64,000 nt of DNA, taken from positions 40,243 to 104,242 of the forward strand of contig CAJNOL010000544.1 of the NCBI GenBank assembly GCA_905250125.1. Reading direction: 5' to 3'. The notes beneath the pieces were generated by a model. That model was not told the origin of the DNA and ran no database searches. It worked only from the letters and a program-made list of their open reading frames with translations. Position 1 is the stretch's first letter. The number at the start of each line of letters is the position of its first letter. This DNA is from Rotaria sordida. Taxonomy: Eukaryota > Rotifera > Eurotatoria > Philodinida > Philodinidae. Below are positions 37,725 through 54,770 of this stretch, piece by piece. A program made the translations under genes and the position numbers.

Positions 37725-38055
37725 TAAAAAAGTCGGCGCTTAGAAGACTTTGTCAGAGCTATTTTTTTAATAATGCCATTTTAAAGAGCACAAAGTTCTG
37801 GAGAAAATGAGGGATCATTGCATTTTTTACCAACTTCCCTTAAAACGTTAAACGCAGCACAAAATTTAAAAAAAAAACCGGTTTTTAAGTCGATTTTTTG
37901 ATAAATTTCGTTTTTTTAATGATACTTTTAACCTTTTAAGAGAAAGTCATAGAAAATGTAGCGACTCCTTATTTTGTTCAGAATTTTCTGCTCTTTCAAA
38001 TGGCATTGTTAAAACATAGTTTCAACAAAGCCTTCTATAATCCGAAAATTACCGC
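37725..38055. mobile_element. Foldback element, ~330 bases
   Basis: Left blocks AGAAGACTTTGTCAGAGCTA, AATAATGCCATTTTAAAGAG and GGATCATTGCATTTTTTACC recur reverse-complemented on the right (AGAAGGCTTTGTTGAAACTA, AACAATGCCATTTGAAAGAG, GGAGTCGCTACATTTTCTAT). It is non-coding and lies just downstream of ABCF1. Confidence 0.75.
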
Positions 38056-38414
38056 ATCCGATTATTTAGAAACCTTGTGATCATAGTTCATCTAGTATAG
38101 AATGCATTAGATAGAAAACTTTATTGTCTATTAAAATCACTAGCTCAATATAAACTAATTGCTTGATATTATAGAAAAAAAAATCAAAAATACATTATTG
38201 TCAAAACTTTTTTTACAACCTTAATCTTTTTGAGTTTTATTAGAAAAAATGAATGAAAACTTAATTGATTAATTCTTCGAATTTCTCAAATATTTTATTC
38301 AATCAAATTGTTATTATTCATCATATCATTGTTATTTAGGAATGAAATGGAAATCAATAAATACTTTTAAAGAAACTATTTTTCTTGTTCACATTTAATA
38401 CGAACTTTGTTGTT
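38056..38414. other. Intergenic, nothing recognised
   Basis: AT-rich spacer between two repeat elements. No coding potential or named motif is seen. Confidence 0.5.
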
Positions 38415-40470
38415 GAATTGTCTTGTTAGTGAATAAGACTAGACATATTCGGATTAAACTAAAGTTTTCACCACCATACTAACAAATTTAACATATAGGC
38501 TACTCTTGGCATGTACGAACCGAACTATTCAACTTTTTACATTATATGTAAGATGCTCGCAATTCAAAATTTCAGCAGAGTTTTGTTTTTCGTGATAGTT
38601 GGATGGATCGCATCCAGAGCTGGGCAAGTACGGACTTTTTCGAGTACGAGTACATGATGGTCTGTTTCCCAAGATCTCGATACAGAAAGTTTAATTAGTA
38701 GTGTTAGAGATGATATATTAATTTTTAGATCGAAAAGTCGTTTAAGGCATGAATCAAAATGTTTTAAATCAATATTTTTATTATCAAGTTTCAAAAAGTC
38801 AAATTACAACAAAACTTTATTACATTTAAGAAACGTAACCAAGCATACACTTTTTGAAGTTAAAGATGCACGATGTGGACACATTATAAAACCACTTTAA
38901 GAAAATACTATTTCAATTGGAGCTGACGTAGCCGGCGCTGACAAGTATTTCAGACCAAGTTCATATAAAGAAGGATAAAGATTTTTCTTGAGGAAAAGTA
39001 AATTACTTTCATCATTTTTTTCCCGATAGAAAAGCATCAAGCTCTACCCAAATTTTTTGTTTCTCATCAAAAGAAGTCTTTTTTATATCATTCAAATAAG
39101 GAAAAAGGCATTTTCTTTTTGGTATTGCATCGAAATGTTTTGTCAGCTTATCGTTAGCATCTTACTTAGGTACATTCGGCTCATCAGCTCCCTCTTCCTG
39201 TAACACAGAGAAGGTTGATTTTGAGAAAAAACTAACAAAAGAAGTGTGGATTTTTTTCTATAACACGCAACTTTACCACAACTTAAAGATTATCAAGCCA
39301 TAATAATTTAAAACGTGCATCGAGAAGAGGTGCAATCAGAAAAATAGGATCGGAAAAACGTGCAGACATAGAATAAAAACCAAATGGCACATCATGATGT
39401 GACGTCTATGTATTTATCTAAATATATGTAAATGTATGTGTAAAAGAAAATGAAGAAATCACCTGCTCATTACATCATCGAAAAAAATATACTAAAATTT
39501 TATATAGCATTATTTTGGTATAATGCATACTTAAAATTTCGAGTACTCAGCCCTCGAGTACAGTTTTTCGCAGCTGGACTCGAACCGATACTGATCGGCA
39601 TCCAGCAGATATTTTTACATTTACAATACGATTTTCAAACTTTCATTTTATATGGAAAAGTATACTGTTTATTTTTTTTCTATGAACAGCAACCAAAAAA
39701 AAGAGAGATCATCTCAAATTCCATAAAAGAAGCAAGTGATGCGCAATTCACTTGGTGCCCTTCTGCTTTCAAAATCTGATCAATTTTTCTAAGTATACAT
39801 TTGTTTGTTACTAAGAACGCTGGGAATGGAACGCATTATTGATGTCAAACGTCATAATTGTGAATATATACATGAATGTTTTTTCCATCGCGATAATACC
39901 TGTTCACCATTTTCATACTTCAATTTCTCTTCTATGTTTTGAATTACTTCGCCATATGGTCCATTATTATTTGAAGATGAATTATCATTAAGAGCGAATT
40001 CTCTTAGTAAAACAATATCGCTTTCCATTTCTGTGATCTGTTTTCAAATGAAATAAATTGCTTCGTTTATCACTCCAATGCTTATATATATAGCAGTTTG
40101 AAAAAGTAGAAATATTTTGAAACATCAAGATCTTGTTGATAGCTGGATTGGGTGTCGGATATAATCTCAAAGTCGGACTCGATCCGGTTTCAGCACACTA
40201 GTTCGATAAGAAGAAGCATGTTTCAAATCAAGAAAAATGTTTCAGATACCATCACTTCCAACTATGAAAGAAAAAAGATCCAAATTCCCGACTTCTGTAA
40301 AGAAAAAAAATTTTTCTAAATCTTGAGTGTCTGATCTATACTGAAGATATCTGAAAATTCGAATATCTCGGTCCAAACACGTCAAGAGCAGACTATATTT
40401 AACCTTCAAAAACTTTAAATTGACCCGAATATGTCAAGTCTTATTAAACAATAATACAAACAGCTCCGTT
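38415..40470. mobile_element. Two half-copies of foldback family A around a nested insert
   Basis: The left arm (38415-38610) is a diverged copy of the 3258-3859 element (ATAAGACTAGACATATTCGG, CTTGGCATGTACGAAC, GATAGTTGGAT). A second arm in opposite orientation lies at about 40250-40470. Between them lie about 1.6 kb that begin near 38626 with CAGAGCTGGGCAAGTAC, an end resembling hAT-superfamily termini, and include GAGTACTCAGCCCTCGAGTAC near 39541. Open frames such as 39450-39779 have no transposase motif. I read this as a family-A copy with later insertion or rearrangement; the boundaries are uncertain. Confidence 0.5.
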
Positions 40471-40921
40471 ACTACGTAGTAGTTATCATCAATTAATATG
40501 ATGTTCAATCAAATTTATTCAAATATGACAGATTAAGACCTTGTCATGTTACAATTATATTATTCATATAATTATCATGATGCCAGGAAAATCAATAACT
40601 GTAGCTACAGCTATTTTGTATTATAAAATGATATGAATGAATTAGTTCGATAAACAAAAAAGAAGATTTTGTAAATACTAGACAATGATTGAATAAATAT
40701 TAATGTTCTAGTTCGTCTAGAAATATTCATTAATTTTATTTGCTAAGTATTTTTTTTCTATTAATTTTTTATTATTATTTTTCGAAATATACTAAAAATG
40801 AAATTAGAATATAAAAATAAAACAACAATCACACAACGCTTGTTTATACCTAATTAGTTCATAGATTTTAAATCATAAGATGAAATCAAGATTTGTTTTC
40901 TTTGTTTGAAAGACTAATAAT

Positions 40922-41479
40922 TTATTTCGATTTTATTTTTTCATTTAATAAATTAAGTATTTGTCGTCCTATATTCCACATACAAGCAAATGGAAGCACA
41001 ACCCAAATAAGACTTGGAATAATAAATAGAAATAAATATTCCCATGTTTCAATTTCAATAGGTAATTCTTGAGGATGTAATGGTCGTTCAAAATAATCAT
41101 GTATAAAATATAATACTGTTTTTGACCATGTCATAACACTAACTATTAATAAAATAAGACAACCTAAATTACGTCGTCCATTAACATGATAAACTATAAC
41201 AGATAATAATGTAAAAGTAATTTCAACATAGTTCATCCAACTTTGTGCAATAACAAATGCATTTTGTAAATTTCCATAAAGTGGATCAAGTGTTATATAT
41301 TTTGCATAAGGAAAAAATATATGAAATAGATCACCATTTGCCATACTTCGAGGACGTACTATAACATACGTTGCATCCCATATACAAATCAATGAACCGA
41401 TTATAGCCCAAGCTGTAGCCCAATGAGGCATAAAACATTGACTATATTGATTAAAACGAACATTTGATTTAGATTGCAT
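40922..41479 (-). CDS. EBP/EXPERA-like multi-pass membrane protein
   Basis: Intronless 185-residue protein with four hydrophobic segments (about residues 20-40, 75-97, 104-123 and 143-167). Spacing and motifs follow the emopamil-binding protein fold: a glutamate in the second segment (NYVEITF, where EBP has CMETITA), then WSKTVLYFIHDYFE opposite the GDVLYF block, and a last segment WEYLF...LIWVVLPF matching the conserved LWLVLP. EBP is an ER sterol delta8-delta7 isomerase; TM6SF2 and TMEM97 share the fold with other roles. Residues needed for isomerase activity cannot all be placed by eye, so I name only the fold. The stop overlaps AATAAA (40921-40926), giving a very short 3' UTR. Confidence 0.7.
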   Translation of the reverse strand: MQSKSNVRFNQYSQCFMPHWATAWAIIGSLICIWDATYVIVRPRSMANGDLFHIFFPYAKYITLDPLYGNLQNAFVIAQSWMNYVEITFTLLSVIVYHVNGRRNLGCLILLIVSVMTWSKTVLYFIHDYFERPLHPQELPIEIETWEYLFLFIIPSLIWVVLPFACMWNIGRQILNLLNEKIKSK

Positions 41480-41560
41480 GATTTATATTGTCAAATACAA
41501 AAATTCAAGGTGTTAACTTGTAGGAAGAATCTATATTGAATATACGAATATGGTGTGATG

Positions 41561-41566
41561 TTTATA
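41561..41566 (-). promoter_or_regulatory. Possible TATA box of the EBP-like gene
   Basis: TATAAA on the minus strand, 82 bases upstream of the start codon. It is the only such match in the immediate 5' flank, and the sequence is AT-rich, so chance is possible. Confidence 0.35.
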
Positions 41567-43129
41567 AGTGAATGCAAAAATCAACGAATAGTAAACAATG
41601 TTTATTACGCACTTATGGATTGATATATCGGTATTTTTTATTTATATGTATAAGTTTTCAAAGTCAAAATATATGCTCTAGATGGTTGATATTATTATTT
41701 AAAACTAAACTGAATATTTCGAAAAAGGTCGTTGCTGGGTAACGTCTTCGTGAAGATTGATAAGAATACTGATATCATGTCGTTATATGCAATAAAACTT
41801 CTATATTTGGACACTTGTCAGTCCCTTTGAACTGCTTTTGCTGGAAATAAACTTTCTCAGGATTCGAAAAATTTACCGAGCTACAAAATCTTTTTTTTTA
41901 TGTCGAAAATTAAGATTTTCTGGATTTTTCTGTTCCAAATTTTTGATATTCATTTTTTCCTTAGATAGAGCTGTGATTGGTAGATGTGCACTGAATAGAC
42001 TAGTTTTAAATGAACGATTGAACAGGTTAATAGTTTAAAACTATTTACATACACATTTTGAAAAATACGTTAGACAATTATTTTTTAGAAAAATGGTAAA
42101 TAGACACATAGTGGGTGCATGCTACCAGAGATGGGATCGATTCAATTTGCAGCTATTCAAATCGATCTCGGTTTCGGTTCGGTTTAGATTTTGAAAAACC
42201 TGAGTCGATCCCATCTCTGATAGTGTTCATTTATCTATTCATGAAGTGACCAACATTCATAATTTCTCTTCAGCAAGAGTTGTCTGACATCTATCTTGAT
42301 TGAAAAGTATGCAAACGAAGTTTTATCACTGACTCTGTCAAAAAGAATTATTAAAATTGAAAATTTCCAACAGCTGATAAGAGAAGTTGCCTTCAACACA
42401 CCTCCATACAATATGAACTTAAGAAAACCTAGGGAATAAACTTTAATAACTATTTCAAAACAACATATCGAAAAACCTCTCGAAAGTGGACACTTTGGAA
42501 TGATTCCTTGAGTTTCCATTATAGAGAGGTTAAACTATATATACAAATTATCTTTTACCTCATATATGCACACTTAAAATAGAAGAACTGGTTCCCTTGA
42601 AGGCATTTTAAACGGTTACAGGAGACCGAGCCTAAGAAGTTTTCGGTCCGGAACCCTGCTAACCGATATAGAAAGCCTTATGTCTTTAACTAATTGCTAC
42701 ATTCAGTAGTGCTGAGCAGAACGCTATAACTATAATATGATCTAAGCTCATACTGCTTGACACTACGCCATCTTGCCGTGCAGTACGTCTTAATGAAAAT
42801 GCATACTTGCTCAGTACTACGAAATGTAGCAACTAATTAAAGAAATAAAACTTTTTATAGAGATTAAATATAGGCTCGGGCCAAAATTCCGGCCTCTCCA
42901 TTTTTAAACATTAGAATTCACACACACAGAAAAATTTTCGTTTTTATTTGACAAAAGAATAAATAATTAATGGACACGTACAAATGCGTGTAGTCACTTA
43001 ATTCTAATCTATTGACAGTTACATCACAGAGAAACAATTATACATGTATGTGATCAGAAGAAGTCAATGAAAAAAATGAAAGAAAGATTTCATCGTCATG
43101 AGATTTGTAAAAGAAGAAATATTTTGTTT
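41567..43129. other. Intergenic, one small MITE
   Basis: Spacer between the divergently placed EBP-like gene and the 3' end of TRIM37. The only clear feature is the 94-base MITE at 42126-42219. Open frames at 41838-42038 and 42235-42519 carry no motif. Confidence 0.5.
42126..42219. mobile_element. 94-base MITE with hAT-like ends
   Basis: Starts CAGAGATGGGATCGATTCA and ends with the complement of CAGAGATGGGATCGACTCA, so the terminal repeats match at all but one of 19 positions. The middle is GGTTCGGTTT-like. The CAGAGATGGG end resembles hAT-type MITEs. No 8-base target duplication is visible in the flanks. Confidence 0.75.
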
Positions 43130-49110
<5,981 letters not shown>

Positions 49111-49744
49111 TTTTATCTTTAAACAGGTTTAATATAAATAGTAAATAAACAGAAAAAAATAGAAAAGAATGTTTGACAACAAACCTCAAAATCGCTCGAT
49201 TGAGTATGAGAAAAAAAAAGAACACGTACTGATCGATCGATCAATCAAACTAGTCACTCAAAAGTTTGTATCCACAGATTTCCACTAGTCCATTGGTGTC
49301 AAGGACAACAACATATATACAATTTCAATTAGATGTCGCTGGTAGGCATTAAACTTGCTACCAAGTAAAAAGTACGTAAACTTCAATTTGTTTGCGTGAT
49401 ATTTTGACTACAACTACAGCTCGATAAACCCTGATTACAAACAACAACCCGAAGTTGATAAGATTTAATACAAAGGCTTTACAACGAAAACACTTATTTC
49501 TTTCCCTAGGACCAAAAAAGAAGATTTTTTTGACACTTTTCTGGTTTACACTATTTAAACACGTTAATTTCCATTTTCTTATTTACAAATAAAGATTCAC
49601 ATGTCTATATTTTGTCACAGATAGGATACTTCAATCCTTTGTAAGCTTGCAGCGTGGGAAGCATCCATTCTTCATTGATGAATGTAACCGTAAAATTTTG
49701 TGGGGGAAAAACTTGATTAGAGCAGGCCACTCACTCGAAAACAT

Positions 49745-50740
49745 TTCAAGACAAAACGGTTATGATGCGTGATGCAAAAGTTCCTGGAAAAGTGTCGCTT
49801 CATTTTTCATCGGCTAAAGCATACTTTGGAAGAATCAAGATCATTTACTTAGGATCTATGTTGAAAGATCTTTCTATCTATGTATTCCAAAGAATTCTAT
49901 CACATTTTGTTTTTGAACGATGAGCAAATCTTTGAATGGTACTAAAACGTGTTCTGTAACAACAGCTTGACATGGATGATACAAAAGTTTTTGTGACTTT
50001 ACTGTTTTCATTTCATTAGATAAGGTTAATTTTTTTTTCTATTAAATTTCACATACGGCTTTTGACAAACTATGCAGAAAATATTATCGGATGACACTGG
50101 AAAAAAAGAACCGTTGAGCTCTAGGTTTCTTAAAATCGATATTGTTTTTTGTTTTTTTTTGACGTCCGTGTCATCATTTACGCAGGCCAGGTACATAAAG
50201 ACTTTAACGTATTCATATCACGGTATCCCGAATGTCTTATACTCATCATTTTATATGTTTTCATTAAACAACGCTAATAAAAGCTCAAAAACTCATATAA
50301 ACTTGTCATCGTTTTCACATTCAAGTTTTGCCGATATTTCGTTTATCTCTATTTTTTTTAATTTTTTCATCATGACATCTAAAACAATATTGTACTATTG
50401 ACAACCGGATTCATGAAGAATTAAACGGCGAATCTGACGCAACCAAAGCAACAAAATATAATGAAACACATAGGAGATCATCCAAAAATATTATGGGATC
50501 GGTTTATTCTGTTGCAGTGATTTCAAGCTGTTTGTACAGAACACATCTTAATGCCATTCGAAGATTTGCTTATCGTTAAAAAACTAAATGTGATAGAATT
50601 CCTTAGAACGCACAGATAGAAAGACTTTTTACTATAGATTTTGAATAAGCGATCTTGATTCTTCGAAAATATATATTAGCCAATGAAAAATGAAGCGACA
50701 TTTTCCCAAGAACTTTTATATTATGTATTAATTAACCGGA
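49745..50740. mobile_element. ~1-kb element with ~220-base terminal inverted repeats
   Basis: The left arm (49745-49975) contains AAAAGTGTCGCTTCATTTTT, GGAAGAATCAAGATC, GAATTCTATCACATTTTG and GTTCTGTA-ACAGCTTGA-like blocks. All return reverse-complemented at 50515-50740. The ~540-base centre includes a 109-codon frame at 50072-50401 with no transposase motif, so the element is probably non-autonomous. Confidence 0.75.
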
Positions 50741-51885
50741 GATTTGAATCATTTTTCGACGATTTCCATCAACTATCGTGTGCGAATTACCCAAAGAATA
50801 TTTCATAAATCAGGCAAACTAAAACTGTTTGATATAGAATTTTTATTGGTGATAGAGGCAACACTGATCTATCGAATGAGGAGTCTAACGTCATGAGATT
50901 TGCTTTCTATGTTGAAATATTCTCAGTTCGAAGAAGGAATCTATGTTGACCTTCTAACTCTTCCGGATGACAATCAAACAAGTCCTTGCCATAAGAGTTC
51001 AATATGCTCTATTTGTAGTCAAACTATGAGACTAAAGAATTCAAATTTAGGTACTTTTTGAGACTACTGTAATAAAATCAACATTTTTCTTTCGAATAAA
51101 TTTTATATAAATTTTTCAAGATTAAATACAATCAATTAAATGAAAACTATATTTTTTATTCATTGATACAGCCAGAGATGAAACCATTTGGCAATCGCTC
51201 ACTGCTTAAAAAGTTATTATTGAAGGATTTATTTTGAGATAGTGACAATTGCTTGATCCCAAAAATTTAGAAGAACATGATGCAGAGTTGGACGAGTCAA
51301 GTTGTGTTTTCCATTCTTTCGTTTTCTATTTATTTTTATAAAGAACGTTAATAACAAGATTGTCGTGACACAATATCTTGTTCTTAGTTTTTATGCACAA
51401 AAAAAAACAAAGTAAGAACAGTCCTACATCAAATAAAATAACACAAAATACTATAACCTTATCAATAAAGTAAGGACAGTAAAGTCAACTGCTGTCTTCC
51501 ATATAGTTTTCACAAGACAATAAAAAAAACATCAATTGTTATAAACAAAAATTTAAACTTGAAATTATTTACAAGCAAAAAAATATCTATTAACATTTAA
51601 ATGAATGTCTTATTATAGTTAAAATGGAAATATTAACTTGTGAAAAATTTGAACGATCCAATCTCATTAAAAGATCTCTTAGAGAAAACACACACATTCA
51701 ACTGTTTTTTATGTAGTAGGAATACACATGATTTTTCTAGCAAGTTTATTAAGAGATTGATGTCAAATAAGATCACTGACTAAATTTTCTTTCTACAGAA
51801 AACCATCAATTTTTTCTGAAACTGATTTTTTGCTGTTAAATTATCAGCTTATGCTTTTTTGTATGAATGATTCGAACTCACAGCA

Positions 51886-52020
51886 ATGAGAGAAACAACT
51901 GGTGTGGGTGTGTGTGTGAGTCTGGATGTGAGATGTACATGTTTTAGTGGAGAGAAGATCCACACCCACCAACATCCACATTCCACACCTGCACTCACCT
52001 ACACCCATACCCCACACTAC
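51886..52020. repeat. GT-rich / CA-rich imperfect inverted segment
   Basis: A GT-rich run (GGTGTGGGTGTGTGTGTGAG) is followed about 50 bases later by a CA-rich run (CACACCCACCAACATCCACA), making an imperfect stem. It lies 470 bases upstream of the alpha-galactosidase start. A related GT-rich/CA-rich pair lies at 54001-54050, on the other side of the gene. Confidence 0.6.
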
Positions 52021-52439
52021 ATGATGCACATAGTCTCAACTCAAAAGCGATTGATCAGTTGGCTGCTTTCCCTCATCAGTGTATGTTCAATAAAACCTCT
52101 GAAGGTTTTCGTCGTGAAAATAAATGATATGTCCCGCATGCTATATTTGTGGATTTGTAGAAAAACAATATGAAGAAAAAAATGGTCGACTCAGTCAAAA
52201 TGCATAAAAATGCTTAAACAAAAGCATCGTCATAAGGATATAAAACAAAACAAATTTTAATTTATGATTGAGCACATATGAAAATTTGAACTGTGATTTT
52301 ATCATTCCTCAATAATAGCAACTTAGTACACACTACGAAATAATTTTCAAAAATTTGTTTTATAATTCTATTAAGTTGATACCTTGATTGCTTCTGCATA
52401 GAATCATTCATCAATCAGTAAAATAGTTTCTATTTGTAG

Positions 52440-52447
52440 TATAAATA
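52440..52447 (+). promoter_or_regulatory. TATA box of alpha-galactosidase
   Basis: TATAAATA lies 48 bases upstream of the first ATG. Transcription would start about 30 bases downstream (near 52470), leaving a very short 5' UTR. The ATG context is CTACCATGG, a good initiation context. Confidence 0.65.
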
Positions 52448-52487
52448 GCCAATCCTATTTCTCCATTGATCTTCTTGTGCTTCTACC

Positions 52488-53821
52488 ATGGAGTCCACGT
52501 TTTCCCTTAATTTGTTTGAATTCCTTGAACGGTGCTCACGCATGTTATTCTTTACTTTCGTTATTCTTATTTTATTTAATTCTATTTATTCACTGAATAA
52601 TGGACTTGGTAAAACACCACAGATGGGTTTGTTAAATAAATCTGTTCATAAAAAACTAATAATACTAATCAAATGTTTTATTAGGATGGAATAGTTGGAA
52701 TCATTTTGGATGTAGTATTAATGAAGAGATAATTCGTTCAACAACTGATGCACTTATTTCTACTGGTTTAGCTCAAGCTGGTTATACCTATGTTAATATT
52801 GATGATTGTTGGGCATCATCTCGTGATCCAACAACAAATTTTATTATTCCTGATCCCATTGGATTTCCATCTGGCATAGCATCATTAGCTGATTATGTGC
52901 ATTCACGCGGTCTTTTATTTGGTCTTTATTCAGATGCCGGATATAAAACTTGTGCTGGTCGACCAGGTTCATTTGGTTATGAAGAAATTGATGCACAGGT
53001 ATATGCACAATGGAAAGTTGATTATCTTAAATACGATAATTGTAATTCTTTGCTAACAAAGAAAACGATAAAAGAACGTTATGAGAGTATGCGAGATGCA
53101 TTAAATCGTACAGGTCGACCAATATTTTATTCAGCATGTGAATGGGGTGTAATGTTACCAGCATTATGGTTTCGTACAATTGCAAATTCATGGAGAACAA
53201 CAATGGATATTAGTGATCACTGGTATTCGATGTTATTAAATATTGATATTAATGATTTATTTGCTGATTTTGCAGCACCACATGGTAAAAAAAAGCAAAT
53301 ACTCCTTCTTTGAATCTGATAAGTTTTCTTTTGTTTGAACAGGTTTTAATGATCCAGATATGTTAGAAATTGGTAATGGTGGTATGACATTAAATGAATA
53401 TCGTACTCATATGAGCCTTTGGTCAATTGCTAAAGCACCATTACTTATTGGTTGTGATGTACGAAACTTATCAAAAGAAAGTTTAGAGATTTTAACAAAT
53501 TCAGAAATTATTGATATTAATCAAGACTCACTTGGTATACAAGGGAAAAAAATACGTATTGATCTTACTCATGATACTGAAGTATGGGCTGGACCATTAG
53601 CTGATGGATCAAAAGCTGTTGTTGCATTTAATCGAGCGAATAATATAACTCAAACAATTGTTGTATTATTTACTGATTTAGGTTGGCAATTAACAAGTCG
53701 AGTTAAAGTACGAGACCTTTGGCTGCACAAAGATCTTGGAGAATTTCAAGGAAATTATACCGCTTATAATATTGAATCACATGGTGTTCAAATGCTTAAA
53801 ATGACTCTTATTACACTATAG
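52488..53821 (+). CDS. GH27 alpha-galactosidase, secreted, 3 exons
   Basis: Retaining glycosidase that removes terminal alpha-galactose. Exons 52488-52626, 52685-53284 and 53343-53821 sum to 1,218 nt, or 405 aa plus stop. A signal peptide is present (MLFFTFVILILFNS, from Met19); translation could start at Met1 or Met19. Family motifs: TPQMGWNSWNHFGC, NIDDCWA, YSDAG, then the nucleophile Asp164 in LKYDNC and the acid/base Asp221 in TTMDISDHW, followed by FNDPDMLEIGNGGMT and APLLIGCD. The KYDNC block, EIGNGGMT and INQDSLGIQGKKI resemble plant, protist and microbial GH27 enzymes; animal GLA/NAGA have KFDGC and a longer loop before the acid/base. The catalytic residues are intact and both introns are short with GT-AG ends. 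Divergence from the animal type suggests acquisition from outside animals; this is inference from motifs. Confidence 0.93.
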
Positions 53822-54376
53822 AAAAATTTTGCTTCAAATTCTGTTTTTTGAACTTTGTAATCAGATAAAATATTTTTTTATGCATTAGTTAGACAAAAAC
53901 TCAATGAATTCTGATAGTATGTTTTCCATCTCGAAAGAATGTGATATAAGTTCTGAACTTTGAGGATTACATTTTCATTCTTTTATTTGAGCATTACAAT
54001 GAGAGTGTGGATGTGGGGTGTTGTCTGCATTCACATCCACTCTATAATCATTATCTGCCATGGCGATGAGTCATACTCAAGTGAAAATGAGGAATTCTCT
54101 GTGATAGAACGTCGAATTTATGGACTTTATCATTTATAACTTGTCAGATGGAGCTAAATCTTTAGCTACCAATGCATTATTGTCTTTTTTTTGTTGTTAA
54201 TAAATTTGATTTTTTAAAAATTCATTCAAGTTTCTTGATTGACTTTTAGTATGGATGAACGTAATTTTCGTGTATCGATAACTTGAACATGAAAAACTAC
54301 TAAAAATTGATTCATAACGAAATCTATTATCATAGACAAAGATTGCTTACTAGTGTTCAGTTCATATAAAATAATC
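53822..54376. other. 3' flank of alpha-galactosidase
   Basis: A GT-rich/CA-rich stem (AGAGTGTGGATGTG ... CACATCCACTCT) lies at 54003-54042. AATAAA at 54199-54204 may be the polyadenylation signal, 378 bases after the stop. Nothing else is recognised. Confidence 0.5.
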
Positions 54377-54770
54377 TACTCTCTAAAAACATCGATTTCA
54401 TACCGAATTCTTTCTAAGTTCCGTAGTGACTGCGAAACCTAAAATGCTTCTTCCCATGGATACACGCGCGAAACTTTTGTTATGGAACCTTTTGAAATCC
54501 GTGCACCGAAAAAGGCTTAGTATAAAAAATGCGAAATTGTGCAGGTTTGATACAAAACCTTAAAGGTTTTGTGTTATACTCAAAAGGATTCGTATAGAAC
54601 TTAAACAGCTTCGTATTTTTGATACCGAATCTTTTTTGTCTCGTGGATTTCAAAAAGGTTTCATAGAAAAGGTTTCACACATGTATCGGCGGGAAGAACC
54701 ATTTTAGATTTCGCAGCCACTACAGAACTTAAAAAGGGTTCGGTATGAAACCGATTGTTTTCTAGAGTGT
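54377..54770. mobile_element. 394-base palindromic MITE
   Basis: The arms match in reverse complement along most of their length. Left: TTTCATACCGAATTCTTTCT, AAGTTCCGTAGTGACTGCGA, GAAACTTTTGTTATGGAACC. Right: TTTCATACCGAACCCTTTTT, AAGTTCTGTAGTGGCTGCGA, GAAACCTTTTCTATGAAACC. The ends read ACTCTCTAAAAACA and ACACTCTAGAAAACA. It is non-coding and looks relatively well preserved. Confidence 0.85.

Larger units (their letters stand above)
49111..52439. other. Intergenic between TRIM37 and alpha-galactosidase
   Basis: The two genes are divergent. The first ~150 bases should contain the TRIM37 promoter. The region then holds a long inverted-repeat element (49745-50740) and a GT/CA-rich segment (51886-52020). 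The rest is AT-rich without recognisable features. Confidence 0.55.

Noticed and set aside
39450-39779. 109-codon frame inside the 38415-40470 repeat
   Set aside because: No transposase or other motif; likely a chance frame in repeat DNA.
50072-50401. 109-codon Ser/Phe-rich frame
   Set aside because: It sits in the centre of an inverted-repeat element and lacks any transposase signature.
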